NCBI GenBank assembly: GCA_030374805.1
Contig: JARGSG010000197.1
Span: 186,001-250,000 of the forward strand
DNA length: 64,000 nucleotides
Reading direction: 5' to 3'
DNA from: Gracilaria gracilis
Taxonomy: Eukaryota; Rhodophyta; Florideophyceae; Gracilariales; Gracilariaceae
Shown here: positions 41,974 to 53,269 of the stretch, piece by piece
Layout of the letters: each line of letters starts with the position of its first letter
Numbering within the stretch: position 1 is the stretch's first letter
Translations under genes and position numbers: made by a program
The notes under the pieces: model-generated
What the model was told of the DNA's origin: nothing
Databases searched by the model: none
The model's input: only the letters and a program-made list of their open reading frames with translations

Positions 41974-42836
41974 TCTGATACACTCTTTTTCTTCACATCG
42001 ATCACTACAGTACAAGGGTATCATACATCTGAACCGTTCTTCACTTCGCCAAGACCTGATGATGACGAAAGAAGCTCCAGTATAACACGTTCTCGTTTTG
42101 TCTTACCTTGTAGTGGCTTTTGCACGGTGATCGTGTTGAGCGTCGCTCTCATTGTCAGGCTGAAATACCAGACCGCGTTTTTATGTTCTGTGGTTTCATC
42201 ATTGGCCGCAAATAGCTCAGGAAGACAAGAAGATGAAGAGGAACGTAGAGCAATTGTTCCGGAGAGAAAGACGTCGCTTTTGACCTACAGCACCCGTTCC
42301 GCAGGGAGACAAAAAGCGTATCGATGCGCCTAAGTGTGAAAGCAGCTCGTGTTAAAGAATAGATGGCACAGGCCTGGATCACGCCACAACAGAGGTTGAC
42401 GACCATGTATGGAAAAGGATGGTTTGATCGCATCACACGGGCACTGGAATGGTACTGGAGGCGGACGCCTTGGGGAAGAGAACGTTTACAGGCGAGTTCT
42501 GAAGCGCACGGCGGTTCGCGTGATGCACAAACGCGGCGTTCTCCGAAGCGGACAGAAGAGCAGCACGAGACGGATGAGATGGAGGGAACTATGGCAAGTT
42601 GAGATGCAGAGCGGCTGGAGCTGTTCATCATGAGTTGATGAATGAACTAGACGATTTACAGAAGGGGCTAAAGCGCTGATGGCTCCAGAGGTACATAAGG
42701 CTGTATATAAGGGGGACTTGGGTGACCATTGTTGATATGAACGAGGTTGAAAGCTACAGATCAATACAAAATGAAGAACTGAACACGATGTTATTGATAC
42801 GGTATGAAACGATACAGGTCGAGGGCAAAAGGAAAG
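41974..42836. other. Intergenic region, no gene seen
   Basis: 0.86 kb downstream of tRNA-Ser and of the small Gln/Pro-rich gene. Only short unsupported frames. Confidence 0.5.
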
Positions 42837-43310
42837 TTAGGAAGTATTCTTCTTCTTGAGAGCTTGTTTCATTTCGTCAAGCAAAGGTCCAAACGCCTTG
42901 TCGCTGTCGTTCACTCTCATTTTTCCTTCCTTCCGTCTGACGCGATATGCTGTATACGGTTGAACAGCGCGTTCAGCCTCCATAGCAGGAACAGCGACCG
43001 CCGATTGATTATACGGCATTAGCGCCATTGAAGACGCGTTAGGAACATACGGATTGTGGTAACCAAACGGTTGTTGCTGTTGAGGGGCGGCGTAAGGAAC
43101 CATTTGGAATGGGTTTTGTTGTTGAGGGGTGTACGGAACGAGTTGCGATGACTGTGTGGGATGGACGGATTGTTGAAATGGATGTGTTGAAGGATAGAAG
43201 GCTTGCATCTGTTGTTGTTGTTGTGGTGGTGGTGGTTGAAACATGTGCTTGATGGTCTCGATGCGTTGGTCACGCGAGTTGTCGAAGGACGGTTGATAGT
43301 TGGGCTGCAT
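42837..43310 (-). CDS. Small Gln/Pro-rich, prion-like protein
   Basis: 157 residues from the ATG at 43310. Residues about 1-105 are low complexity, rich in Q, P, N, Y and F, with repeated PYxPQQQ/FQMVPY-type units and poly-Q tracts from CAA/CAG runs. The last 50 residues are different and charged: YTAYRVRRKEGKMRVND followed by GPLLDEMKQALKKKNTS, a probable short helix. The composition fits a condensate-prone RNA- or trafficking-related protein, but no family is recognised. It is plausible as a gene because the charged C-terminus is not a repeat product. 5' flank contains the 5S gene on the same strand about 380 bases away. Confidence 0.6.
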   Translation of the reverse strand: MQPNYQPSFDNSRDQRIETIKHMFQPPPPQQQQQMQAFYPSTHPFQQSVHPTQSSQLVPYTPQQQNPFQMVPYAAPQQQQPFGYHNPYVPNASSMALMPYNQSAVAVPAMEAERAVQPYTAYRVRRKEGKMRVNDSDKAFGPLLDEMKQALKKKNTS

Positions 43311-43687
43311 TTTGAAACGAGGTGGGGGAGCGTTGGGGACGAGTTGAGTTGGGGAGCGGTAGGAACGGCAAGCAGAAGTAGACGGACGAAAATGGGGCCG
43401 CCAGCGTTAATAAGAAACAGAGAGATGTCCTTGTTGTACCGTGGTGTACTTTGCACAGGGCAGTCCACCTCCCGTTTCTCTTCGCACGTGCGTAGCGATT
43501 CCGTTTGTGAACAGCAGCATGTGGTCCGAGTGGTGCTGCCGCACTGCACCTGTTTGTCGTTTGGTTCACGCACTTTGCATATCAGCTGGGTGTAAGTCGT
43601 GTGTAGTGTGGACGCGTGTCCACTACCCGTTGCCGCAAAACAGAGCAAAAGAGCAAAATAAAAATGAATGAATGAAAAAAACAAAAA
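43311..43687. other. Short intergenic stretch with 5S terminator
   Basis: Between 5S rRNA and the Gln/Pro-rich gene. On the minus strand, TTTTTGTTTTTTT (43687-43675) directly follows the 5S 3' end and is a Pol III terminator. Confidence 0.7.
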
Positions 43688-43807
43688 ACATTCGGCACAG
43701 GGGATTCCAGACCGATCCCTCATGTCAGTACTAGCCCTGCTCAAAGCGACTTAGCTTCGCAGTTCGGGATGGGATGCGGCGCATGTCGACTTGATGTGGC
43801 CGAATGT
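43688..43807 (-). rRNA. rrn5: 5S ribosomal RNA
   Basis: 120 nt on the minus strand. The first nine bases ACATTCGGC pair with the last nine GCCGAATGT (helix I). The internal control region with GAAGCTAAG, GGGCTAGTAC and GGATCGG..TGGAATCCCC is present as in eukaryotic 5S genes. The T-rich terminator follows immediately. A lone copy in unique sequence: a dispersed 5S gene rather than a tandem array in this window. Confidence 0.95.
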
Positions 43808-44741
43808 GGTGATACAGGAATGGCAAAAACTTATTAAAGCAATGAAATGCCAGCATCAACACTGAGGAGGAAGAAACTTTGAAGCTGCGTAGCGATGAGC
43901 AAAGATCCTATCGTAATCAATGCTGTTAAAGCCAACGCGGTCGTCAACCCAGCCTGTGAATTGATCCGCCGACTGAAATCAAACAATTAAACATGTGCGC
44001 AGAGAGAAGACGAACTGCGCTTGATGCGACGGTTTGGCATGTTTCGATGGAGAGTGCAAGCAGCGATCGACGAACACGTCAGCGCACTGAATCAGCTGCG
44101 AGATGACGGGGGCTGTCAGCCATGCGTTTGAAGTTCACACTGTGAACTGTGAATTGATCCGCTGTTTGACGTCAAACGACATCCAAGCTCACGTCCGCAA
44201 TTGGTCAATGCAGCTCAAGCTGCCGTTTCGTTCACAGCCAATCACGTGCTGCCATTCTCATGCGCCGTACCCTCTCTGCTCGTATCAAACGGCGAGCATT
44301 CGAAACTGCTGCCAAAACAGGCCATCCGCCGCTACGCGTTGCACACGTGCCATCGTTGCTTGCTTCACTCGCGAGCCCAAGTGCGCACGAATCGCGCAAT
44401 CCGCCGCCAAGCGACGCACGGCGCGCGCGTTTGCCGTGCCATGTCGCTGGTGCGTGGGCCAGCGTTGCATGTCGCCGTTGTTACGACGCTCGTTTTGCGT
44501 TCTGTAGCACGTCTCCAACGACGTATTCAACTGAATGTGGGCTCCACTGTGGCTTGTTTCGCACAGTCGCTTCATCGAGCGAAGCCTCCTTTAAAGCGAG
44601 CGCGTCGTGCGCGTGGGGTCGAGTTGACCACGAATAGAGTCTCCGGTTCACCTTCAATTGAGCGCCCCGCCTGCTTTCTTTTCGGCGTGGTGGCTGGCTG
44701 GTTGATCCTCGTCTCCTGTTTTTCTGGACGCTTGAGCAATT
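43808..44741. other. Intergenic region upstream of ABC transporter
   Basis: 0.93 kb holding the 5S upstream flank and the ABC transporter promoter. Frames such as 44201-44752 show no domain. Confidence 0.5.
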
Positions 44742-47700
44742 ATGGATGTTGAGAATCAAAGTTCGGTGTCTCCTTCTTCTGATGCGGTCTCAGATGCTCC
44801 GTCTTCATTCAAGGGCCGCATCAAGGCAATGTTTGCTAAAAAGGAGAAAGAAGAAAAGAAGACGCTCCCGTTTAGAGAACTGTTTGCTTATGCCACGCGC
44901 GCCGAGCTGCGATACATGTTCATCTCTGTTCCCGCAGCTGCTGTGCATGGTTGCATTCTACCTTTGTTCACCATTGTTTTCGGTGATGTCATCGATGCGT
45001 TTGGTGGCACGGATGACACTGGCGAGGGTGCCGTTAACGTCAATGAAATTACCTCAACTGTTGGTGGTATTGCCAAATGGTTCCTTGTTCTAGCTGCCGT
45101 TGCGTTTGTTTCAAGCTTCCTTCAAGTTCGCTTTCAGCTCATATTTGCGCATCGCGTTACCAATCGTCTGCGTCGGCTTTACTTTCAGTCGCTCATGAGG
45201 CAGGACTACTCGTGGTATGATTCGAATGATGGAGGTGAGCTCACCGCCCGTGTTGCTGGCGATGTCAATCTCATTCAAGCTGGCATTGGAGAAAAGGTAG
45301 CGACCGCTGTTCAGTTTATCGTCACTTTCATCACAGGCTTCATCATCGCTTTTATTTATGGCTGGAAGCTTACGCTTATCATCCTTGCCATTTCACCGTT
45401 GCTTGCGCTTGGTGGCGTCCTGTTTGGCAAGCTTGCAGCGGAAAGCTCGAGCGATACGCAAAAATCGTACGGCGCTGCTGGTGCAGTGGCTTCCGAAGTC
45501 CTTTCCTTGATTCGTACTGTCACCGCATACAATGGCCAGGAAAGCGAAGCAAAGCGATATGACGAGAAGCTACAGGAGGCCTATCGCTTTGGTGTTAAAC
45601 GTTCAGCGTACAGCGGCGGCGCTCTTGGTTTCACGTACGGTGTTATCTTCTGCACGTTTGCTGTTGCGTTTTCGTTTGGTGCGAGTCAAGTGCGATCGGG
45701 AGCTATGGATCCAGGTGATATTATCGTCACCTTCTTCAGTGTTTTCATTGCTACTATTTCGATCGGTCAGGCTTCTCCGTCGTTCACTGCGTTTAATATT
45801 GCTCGAGGTGCGGCGCCCCGTGTCTATGACGTTATTAGACGAAAGAGTGAGATTGATCCGCTTGAGGATGAAGGAAGAGTGCTGGATAATATAACCGGTG
45901 AACTTAACTTCCGCGACGTGCAGTTCAACTATCCTACTCGTGCTGTGGACGATTTGGAGAGTGAAGCACGTCCGCATGTGCTCGACAAGTTCAACCTCAA
46001 GGTTTCTCCCGGTTCTAGTCATGCACTTGTTGGGTCTTCAGGATGTGGTAAGAGTACGACAGTGCGTCTCATTGAGCGCTTTTATGACGTGCAGGAAGGC
46101 CAGGTACTCATTGATGGGGTTGACGTTCGTGACCTGAACGTACGGTGGTTGCGAAGTCAAATTGGTTATGTTGGTCAGATGCCAACCCTTTTCATGCTTT
46201 CTATCCGGGAGAACATCGCTCTTGGCGCTGCTATGGAGAAAGTTGTTGACCCGAAAACAGGTGAGGCTACTCTGCAAAGAAAAGAAGTGACTGAAGAAGA
46301 AATTGTGGCTGCAGCGAAGAAAGCCAATGCACACGATTTCATCATGAAGCTTCCGGAGAAGTATGACACGGTTCTCGGAGAGCGTGGAGCAATGCTGTCC
46401 GGAGGCCAGAAGCAACGTGTGTGTATCGCAAGGGCGCTTGTTCGAAACCCGAAGATTCTTCTTCTTGACGAGTCCACCAGTGCACTTGACGCCCAGTCAG
46501 AAAGGATTGTGCAGGAGGCTCTGGAACAAGCTGCCGAAGGACGTACAACCGTCACGATTGCCCACAGACTGAGCACAGTTAAGAACGCCAATGTTATATC
46601 TGTCATCGATCATGGGAAGGTTATCGAAGAAGGCACTCATCGAGATCTGTTGGATATTGAAGGAGGTGCGTACAGAACATTGGTTGAGTTCCAGAACGTG
46701 GAGGGAAAGAAGGAGAAAGAGGAGGAAGACGAAGACTCTTCTACAGTACTACAAACTGCCGCAGAGGACCCCACTAAGGCCACATCTCTGTCTAAGACCC
46801 GTGTCGAAGAAGAAGAAGAAGTCGAGCTTCCGCCAGTTGACCGCGGGGTGTTGGGTCGAGCACTTAAGATGAGTATTCCTGAGATTCCATATATATTGGT
46901 CGGTATGTTTGGAGCGGCGGTCGCAGGAGCATCATTCCCGGCTATGGCCATTACATTTACAGAGGTAAGTAGCTCGTCTTGGTGTCTTCAGCATGTCGTC
47001 AATAGTCTTCGGCATTCATTCTTGTGACATATGCTAACCACATTCCGATACTATGTTCCCATCATTAGGTCATTGAGGTTACGCTGAGGGAAAACAACGT
47101 CGACGATGTCAGCTTCTGGTCATGGATGTTTGTTCTGATTGGAGGACTTGCATTCGTCGGATATTTTCTGCAGCATACTATGCTTGGGATCAGTGGAGAG
47201 AGGCTTACCCGAAAGCTTCGCTCGAAAGCTTTCCGCTCCGTTCTTCGACAAGATATTGGTTTCTTTGATAACAAGAAGAACTCTGTTGGTCAACTGACTA
47301 CTCGTCTCGCAACTGAGGCAACGCTCGTGAAGGGTGTGGCTGGAGATGCGCTCGGCGGAATTGCCATGGTAACCAGCACCTTGTTGACTGGTTTTCTGAT
47401 CGCTTTCTTATCCTGCTGGCGGGTGGCGCTTGTTGTCACCGTAATCTTTCCAGCTATGGGGCTATCTGAAGCAATGAACATTAAGATGATATCTGGTTTT
47501 GACTCAGACTCCAATAAGAAGTTTGCGAAGGCCGGTGCAGTTGCTTCTGAAGCTGTTGACAATTTCGACACAGTGAGCTCTATTGGCGTGCAAGATGTGT
47601 TCATCGACAAGTACAACGAAGAGCTGGAAGTCCCGCTACGAAATGGTCGTCGATCCGCTTTCACTTCTGGTATTGCATACGGCGTAGCCGAGGCCTTAGC

Positions 47701-48709
47701 ACAGATTCTGTGGGCTATTTCGTTCTGGGTTGGTTCAATTTTCGTACAACGCGGGCAGTGCACATTCGAAGGTCTCATGAAGGCCGTGAGTGGATTGTTG
47801 TTTGCTGGTTCCTCTCTTGGTCAGGCCTCTCTGTTTCTGCCTGACTTCGGGAAGTCTCGCGTGGCAGCCACAGAACTGTTCCGTCTGTTAGATCGTACGT
47901 CTGCGATTGATCCGACGTCTGAGGAAGGCATGAGAATTGGTGGCAAGGCTATTGATGGCGCTGTTGCCACGAAGGGAGTCAAGTTCGAATACCCAACTCG
48001 TCCTGATGTTCCAGTACTACGTGGACTTACTGTTGACGTGGAGCCTGGAAAGACCTTGGCTTTGGTGGGTGCATCCGGAAGCGGTAAGTCAACTGTCGTG
48101 GCTTTGATTGAGCGATTCTATGATCCCCGTTCTGGTAAGCTCGACATCGACGGCATTGATATCAAAGATTATCACTTGAGGGATATTCGCGGTCAGATTG
48201 GGTTAGTCTCACAAGAACCGGATCTATTTCATCGATCTGTACGCGACAATATCGCATACGGTTTGAGCCAGGAGGATGGTACACCCGTGACTGAATCAAT
48301 GATTGTAGACGCTGCCAAGGCTGCCAACGCACATGATTTCATTTCGGAACTGCCCGAAGGATATGACACAGACGTTGGAAGCAGAGGAAGCAAGCTTTCT
48401 GGTGGTCAGCGACAACGTGTTGCCATTGCGCGTAGTCTCGTACGTTCGCCGCGAGTGCTTTTGTTGGACGAAGCGACTAGTGCTTTGGACGCAGTTTCTG
48501 AGCGCACAGTTCAGGATGCCCTAGATTCTGCGTCTCATGGGCGTACTACTATTGCAATTGCACATCGTTTGTCGACGATTAAGGACGCCGATGTGATTGG
48601 AGTGGTGCAGAATGGAAAGATTGTTGAGAAGGGAACTCATCAAGAACTGCTCAATTTGAACGGAGCTTACGCTAGGCTTGTTGAGAATCAGATGAGTGAA
48701 GCTTCATGA
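44742..48709 (+). CDS. ABCB-type multidrug/lipid exporter (full transporter), two exons
   Basis: Exon 1 is 44742-46964 (741 codons) and exon 2 is 47069-48709 (546 codons plus stop). The intron is 46965-47068 (GTAAGT...TTAG, 104 nt, CTAAC branch site), phase 0. The 1287-residue product has the TMD-NBD-TMD-NBD order and length of P-glycoproteins. NBD1: Walker A GSSGCGKST (about 431), signature LSGGQ (about 552), Walker B LLLDESTSALD. NBD2: Walker A GASGSGKST (about 1074), LSGGQ (about 1183), Walker B LLLDEATSALD. The NBD1 Walker B ends in D-E with catalytic Glu kept, so both sites should hydrolyse ATP. N-terminus short and basic without a clear targeting peptide. Probable ATP-driven export of hydrophobic compounds at plasma membrane or vacuole. 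An acidic E/D-rich linker joins the halves. Confidence 0.95.
46965..47068 (+). other. Spliceosomal intron of the ABC transporter
   Basis: GTAAGT at the 5' end, ATGCTAACCAC branch region, and CATTAG at the 3' end. Removal joins ACA GAG to GTC ATT, keeping frame in the second membrane domain. Confidence 0.92.
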
Positions 48710-49893
48710 GCATTTGCGTTTCAGGTGACTGATGTGTTTTGAACCGGTGGTCTGTTGGTCTTGCACCGCCGAAGATGTACATTACTGTACGTAGGGGGTA
48801 GATATCTAAACTAATGGAGTTTGCCGTCTCGATGAATGCCGTTAACAACTCGCAAGGGCCCAATAAAGAAAATCAATTGAAGAAAGCTCTGTACAGACAC
48901 ACGAGCTCAAAATTGCTTTTCATAGGGGACGGAGAACCTGCCAGCATCTTGCGATGATTGAGCGGGATTAGCTTACCAAGAGCTGGGCCAAGCACGTTTG
49001 TTTCTTGTGCTGCTAACGGCGCCACACCGGCCGTTGCGCAAGTGTGCGGTGCAGCGCAAGACCGAACGATCCGCAGAGCTGGACATGGCGGGACAGCTGT
49101 TGGCCGCCACTCGCGGTGGCAAACGGGCAATGCGATATGGATCATGTTGATAGACGCCTGAAACGTCGTATGGAATGTGAAATATCACGGCGCCGTGCTG
49201 TCGGGGCGCTGACGACACAGGCTCGTGGTGCACTTCGATTGCAAATCGCCTTCCTCAAAGGCCCAATGCGATCCAACAGGATATGTGAGGCGGGTGGACG
49301 GTGGCATCGTTGGAAGTATCTATCTATCAGCGCGAGTTGACATGCTCCATGCACTGTGGCAATGCCGACTGCAATATAACATACAAAAGCGCAGCTGTTC
49401 GCTGACGTCACAGTGTGTGCGAGCCGGCGCCGTTCCGTCCACCAGTTGGGCGTATCTTGTGGCGGTTGTTGCTGCCACCAACCGCCGCGGAGCGCCTCTC
49501 CCCCAACCGAAAGATGCACATTTGCACACACGGGGCAGCTGTTGTACGTGTGTGTGTGCCATTGGTTTGAGCAGATTTGCAAAATCTAGCGACAGCCAAC
49601 CAGATCACACGCTGTTAAAACTGACCGATACAGGCTGGCAGGCACGCGACGGGGCCTTTCTTCCGCCGAGAGACTCGGAGAGAGGCGTCGCGAAAAAATT
49701 GTGAGCTCGATTGTGAAAACAGTTCTCGATAAAGAGCGCCCCTCGTATCGCCGTCCCTGCCGCGTGCGCTAGATCCACATTCATCGATCGCCGTCGTGCT
49801 TGTAGCTGCTCGCTGGGCTTGTGTTGAAGCGCGTCTCCAATCGTTCACCGCCCCGCTCTTAGTTTCGTTTAGACTTTGCCGCTTGTGTCAGTC
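48710..49893. other. Intergenic region
   Basis: 1.2 kb with the 3' flank of the ABC transporter and the phosphorylase promoter. 49000-49700 is GC-rich with no believable frame. Confidence 0.5.
48862..48867 (+). terminator. Poly(A) signal AATAAA after the ABC transporter
   Basis: Canonical hexamer about 150 bases beyond the stop codon. Confidence 0.5.
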
Positions 49894-52500
49894 ATGAAGG
49901 CCCGCACATCTTCGTTCCGTGATCTTGTTCACGGGACCATCTCTGCTCCGGAAAGTCGCTACTCTGTTACTGGCCACACCACCCCTCAGGATGGTACCTC
50001 AGAATCCAGCGAGAAGCGCAACAAGCTTCTCTCCTCCCTCATGTCTCAGTATCTTGCTCGAGACGTTCCTGCCATTCAGCAGCAAATCGTTCACCATGTT
50101 GAGTACACTCTTGCTAGAACTCGCTACAACATGGATTCCTTCGGTGCTTACCAAGCTACCGCGCTGTCGGTCAGAGACCGTCTCATCGAGTCGTGGAATG
50201 ATACGCAACAATACTTCACAGAAAGAGATGTGAAGCGTGTGTATTATCTCAGCTTGGAATACCTCATGGGTAGGTACTTGACTAACGCCTTGATGAATAT
50301 TGGTATTCACAATCAGTTCTTCGATGCGTTGAATGGTCTTGGTTTCAACATGGAAAGGATTGTTCGCGAGGAAAGAGACCCAGGGCTTGGAAATGGTGGT
50401 TTGGGTCGTCTAGCTGCTTGTTTCATGGATTCTCTTGCTACTCTTAACTACCCAGCTTGGGGATACGGAATCCGCTACAAGTATGGTATGTTTGAGCAGA
50501 GGATTGTTGATGGTCATCAGATTGAGATTCCAGACTACTGGCTCACGCACGGCAATCCTTGGGAGATTGAACGCCTCGATGTCACATATCCCGTTCGCTT
50601 CTACGGTCATGTGGAGTCTACGGGTCATGGATTCAAATGGACCGGTGGCGAAATCGTTCGCGCTGTTGCCTACGATTCTCCCATCCCTGGTTATGATACC
50701 TACAACACGCTCAATCTGCGTTTGTGGAGCGCCCAACCAGCCAAGGAGTTCGATCTTGCGTCCTTCTCTCGTGGTGATTACTACGGAGCCATTGCTAACA
50801 AGGAGGCCTCTGAGAAGATTTCGTCGGTCTTGTACCCGAATGATTCTACTGAAGCCGGAAAGGAACTGCGTCTCAAGCAACAGTTCTTCTTTGTTTCTGC
50901 TACTCTACAGGATATCTTGCGCCGCTTCAAGAAAATCAGTCGCCCGGTCACGGATCTTCCTACCAAGGTTGCTATTCAACTCAATGACACTCATCCCACA
51001 ATTGGAGTTGTTGAGCTCATGAGGCTTCTTATGGACAAGGAGGGTATGGGATGGACTGCTTCCTGGTCAACTGTCAAGAAGGTGTTCTCCTACACCAATC
51101 ATACTGTCCTTCCAGAAGCCCTGGAGAAATGGTCCGTATCACTCATGGAAAAGCTCCTTCCGAGACACATGCAGATCATTTATGAAATCAATCGTCGCCA
51201 CTTGGAGGCTACTGCCCAAAAGTATCCCAACGATGGCCACAAGCTTCAGCGTATGAGCATTATCGAAGACGGGTATCCGAAGATGGTGCGCATGGCCCAA
51301 CTTGCAGTTGTTGGATCTCACACCGTCAATGGAGTTGCTGCTATTCACTCTGGACTCGTGGCGTCTCGCCTGTTCCCTGACTTTGCTAAGGATGGGTACA
51401 GGATCCTCAACATGACGAATGGTGTGACCCCTCGTCGTTGGGTTCAGCAGGCAAATCCATCTCTTGCGGCTGTCATCTCTCGATGGATTGAAACAGATGA
51501 ATGGGTTGTGAACTTTGAACTCGCCAGAGGTCTGGAGAAGTATGTGAATAACGCCGACTTGCAACGTGAGTTCGTTGAGTCCAAGCAGGAGAACAAGAAG
51601 CGTTTGGCTGCTTACATCAAGAAGCACTTCGATGTAGAAGTCAATACTGAAGCTCTGTTTGACATTCAAATCAAGCGTATTCACGAGTACAAACGTCAGT
51701 TGCTTAATATTCTGGGCGTCATTTGTCGCTACAATGCGATCAAGCGTATGAGCCCTGAAGAAAAGGCGAACGTCGTCCCCAAGGTTATCGTGATAGGAGG
51801 CAAGGCTGCCGCATCGTACGTTCAGGCGAAGCATTTCATTCGTTTGATCAATGGTGTGTCACACGTGGTGAACAACGATTCCGCCGTTGGTGATCTTCTG
51901 AAGGTATTCTTCCTCCCCAACTACAACGTGACACTGGCTGAAGTGATCATTCCAGCGAATGACATTTCTGAGCACATCTCGACGGCTGGCATGGAAGCCT
52001 CTGGAACATCGAACATGAAATTCGTAATGAATGGCGGACTTATCATCGGTACGATGGACGGAGCCAACATTGAGATTCGCGAAGAGATTGGTGAGGAGAA
52101 CATGTTTGTGTTTGGTTTACACACCCCTGAAATCGAGCATGCACGTAATCAGCTGAAGTATGGCGAGTACAAGGTTCATGATTCCCGACTTTCGGAGGCT
52201 ATGCGTCAGATCCAGAACAACATGTACTGCCCTTCTGAGACAAGTAAGCCCATCATTCATGCGTTACAGCCGTATAATGACTATTACTTGGTAACTCGGG
52301 ACTTCAGCTCGTATATGGATGCGATGGACCGCGTGGACAAGGCGTTTAAGGACAAGACAAACTGGGTCAAGAAGACCATTGTTGCGGTTGCTCGCATGGG
52401 CAAGTTTTCTTCTGATCGTACTATCCGCGAATATGCCGAGCAAATCTGGGATATTGAATGTACTCCTTTCATCCCTGGATCGATTTCCTATAAGTCTTAA
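49894..52500 (+). CDS. Alpha-glucan (starch/glycogen) phosphorylase
   Basis: 868 residues from the ATG at 49894; an in-frame TTG 18 bases upstream is not a likely start. It removes glucose from alpha-1,4-glucans as glucose 1-phosphate, using pyridoxal phosphate. Family landmarks run throughout: YYLSLEYLMGRYL (about 107), DPGLGNGGLGRLAACFMDS (about 160), YGIRYKYGMF, LNDTHPTI, and the cofactor site EASGTSNMKFVMNGG with the PLP lysine at about 709. The length equals the compact cytosolic/animal-yeast type; the roughly 80-residue insert of plastid L-type enzymes is absent, and there is no transit peptide. This fits storage glucan metabolism outside the plastid, as for floridean starch. An N-terminal extension of about 55 residues is Ser/Thr-rich and could be regulatory. 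Confidence 0.96.
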   Translation: MKARTSSFRDLVHGTISAPESRYSVTGHTTPQDGTSESSEKRNKLLSSLMSQYLARDVPAIQQQIVHHVEYTLARTRYNMDSFGAYQATALSVRDRLIESWNDTQQYFTERDVKRVYYLSLEYLMGRYLTNALMNIGIHNQFFDALNGLGFNMERIVREERDPGLGNGGLGRLAACFMDSLATLNYPAWGYGIRYKYGMFEQRIVDGHQIEIPDYWLTHGNPWEIERLDVTYPVRFYGHVESTGHGFKWTGGEIVRAVAYDSPIPGYDTYNTLNLRLWSAQPAKEFDLASFSRGDYYGAIANKEASEKISSVLYPNDSTEAGKELRLKQQFFFVSATLQDILRRFKKISRPVTDLPTKVAIQLNDTHPTIGVVELMRLLMDKEGMGWTASWSTVKKVFSYTNHTVLPEALEKWSVSLMEKLLPRHMQIIYEINRRHLEATAQKYPNDGHKLQRMSIIEDGYPKMVRMAQLAVVGSHTVNGVAAIHSGLVASRLFPDFAKDGYRILNMTNGVTPRRWVQQANPSLAAVISRWIETDEWVVNFELARGLEKYVNNADLQREFVESKQENKKRLAAYIKKHFDVEVNTEALFDIQIKRIHEYKRQLLNILGVICRYNAIKRMSPEEKANVVPKVIVIGGKAAASYVQAKHFIRLINGVSHVVNNDSAVGDLLKVFFLPNYNVTLAEVIIPANDISEHISTAGMEASGTSNMKFVMNGGLIIGTMDGANIEIREEIGEENMFVFGLHTPEIEHARNQLKYGEYKVHDSRLSEAMRQIQNNMYCPSETSKPIIHALQPYNDYYLVTRDFSSYMDAMDRVDKAFKDKTNWVKKTIVAVARMGKFSSDRTIREYAEQIWDIECTPFIPGSISYKS

Positions 52501-53269
52501 ACCGTGTTGCTAGCTAGCGCTTGGTTGACGGTTGGTTCATTGGTATAATGATTGATACACTATGACTAGATGCGTTTTGGTACATAGTTCATTTTGATTT
52601 GTTTTTGAGTATGGCTATCGTGGACTAAGGTGGTCACTCAGACATCTATCGTTTCTCTAGTAGATCTTAAGCGTAGCGTTTGAATTTGTTAAACACAAAT
52701 TACCAACGGTAGGCTGTCGGCTGATTGAAGAATAGGTTGACTGGTCTTCTTGCATCGCAGAATTCTATCCCTCACACATTTTGTTCATGATACTCGCTTT
52801 GTTGCAGCATCACAGCAGCTATCGACATTTAAGAGGGAACCTTTTCACAACAAGACGATTACCATGAGCAACACAAGAACGGATGTGCGAAGCTGAACGT
52901 TTACTGCTGGACCTCGTGCTGTGTAAGGCTAGATTTGGTCACCTTTCTGTAAGGTTACAGCCTTGATCCGCCCCGATTGTAGACATGTGCTGGAAGTTAC
53001 TGTAAGGGGATCTGGAGGTACAGTAAGAACTTCTTACTGTAGGTCATGTTTTGATTGGCCCGTGCTAATGCAATTTGGTACGGGATGCTGAGCAAAGGAT
53101 AGAGAGATGCCCTGCGCAACCAGCCTGTCCTGCCGAAGAACGGATCGGACTCACTTCGTAAGTTTGGTGTACCTTCACCACTTCTCCAAGAAGCTTCGAT
53201 GAACCAGCTTCAACAGCTTCCCTTCTGCCGATGAGCCTCTTCAACAATTGAAACAGCTTCACATCTGCT
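52501..53269. other. Intergenic region with TTACTGTAA palindromes
   Basis: 0.77 kb without a gene. Three copies of TTACTGTA/TACAGTAA (52997-53005, 53019-53026, 53034-53041) can pair into small hairpins. Confidence 0.5.

Noticed and set aside
41893-42333. 146-codon ORF overlapping the tRNA
   Set aside because: Starts inside the tRNA gene and has no protein-like features.
44103-44752. Overlapping plus-strand frames upstream of the ABC transporter
   Set aside because: Several frames open at once in GC-rich DNA, no domain; likely promoter and leader.
49876-49893. TTG start of phosphorylase six codons upstream
   Set aside because: A nuclear gene should start at the ATG at 49894.
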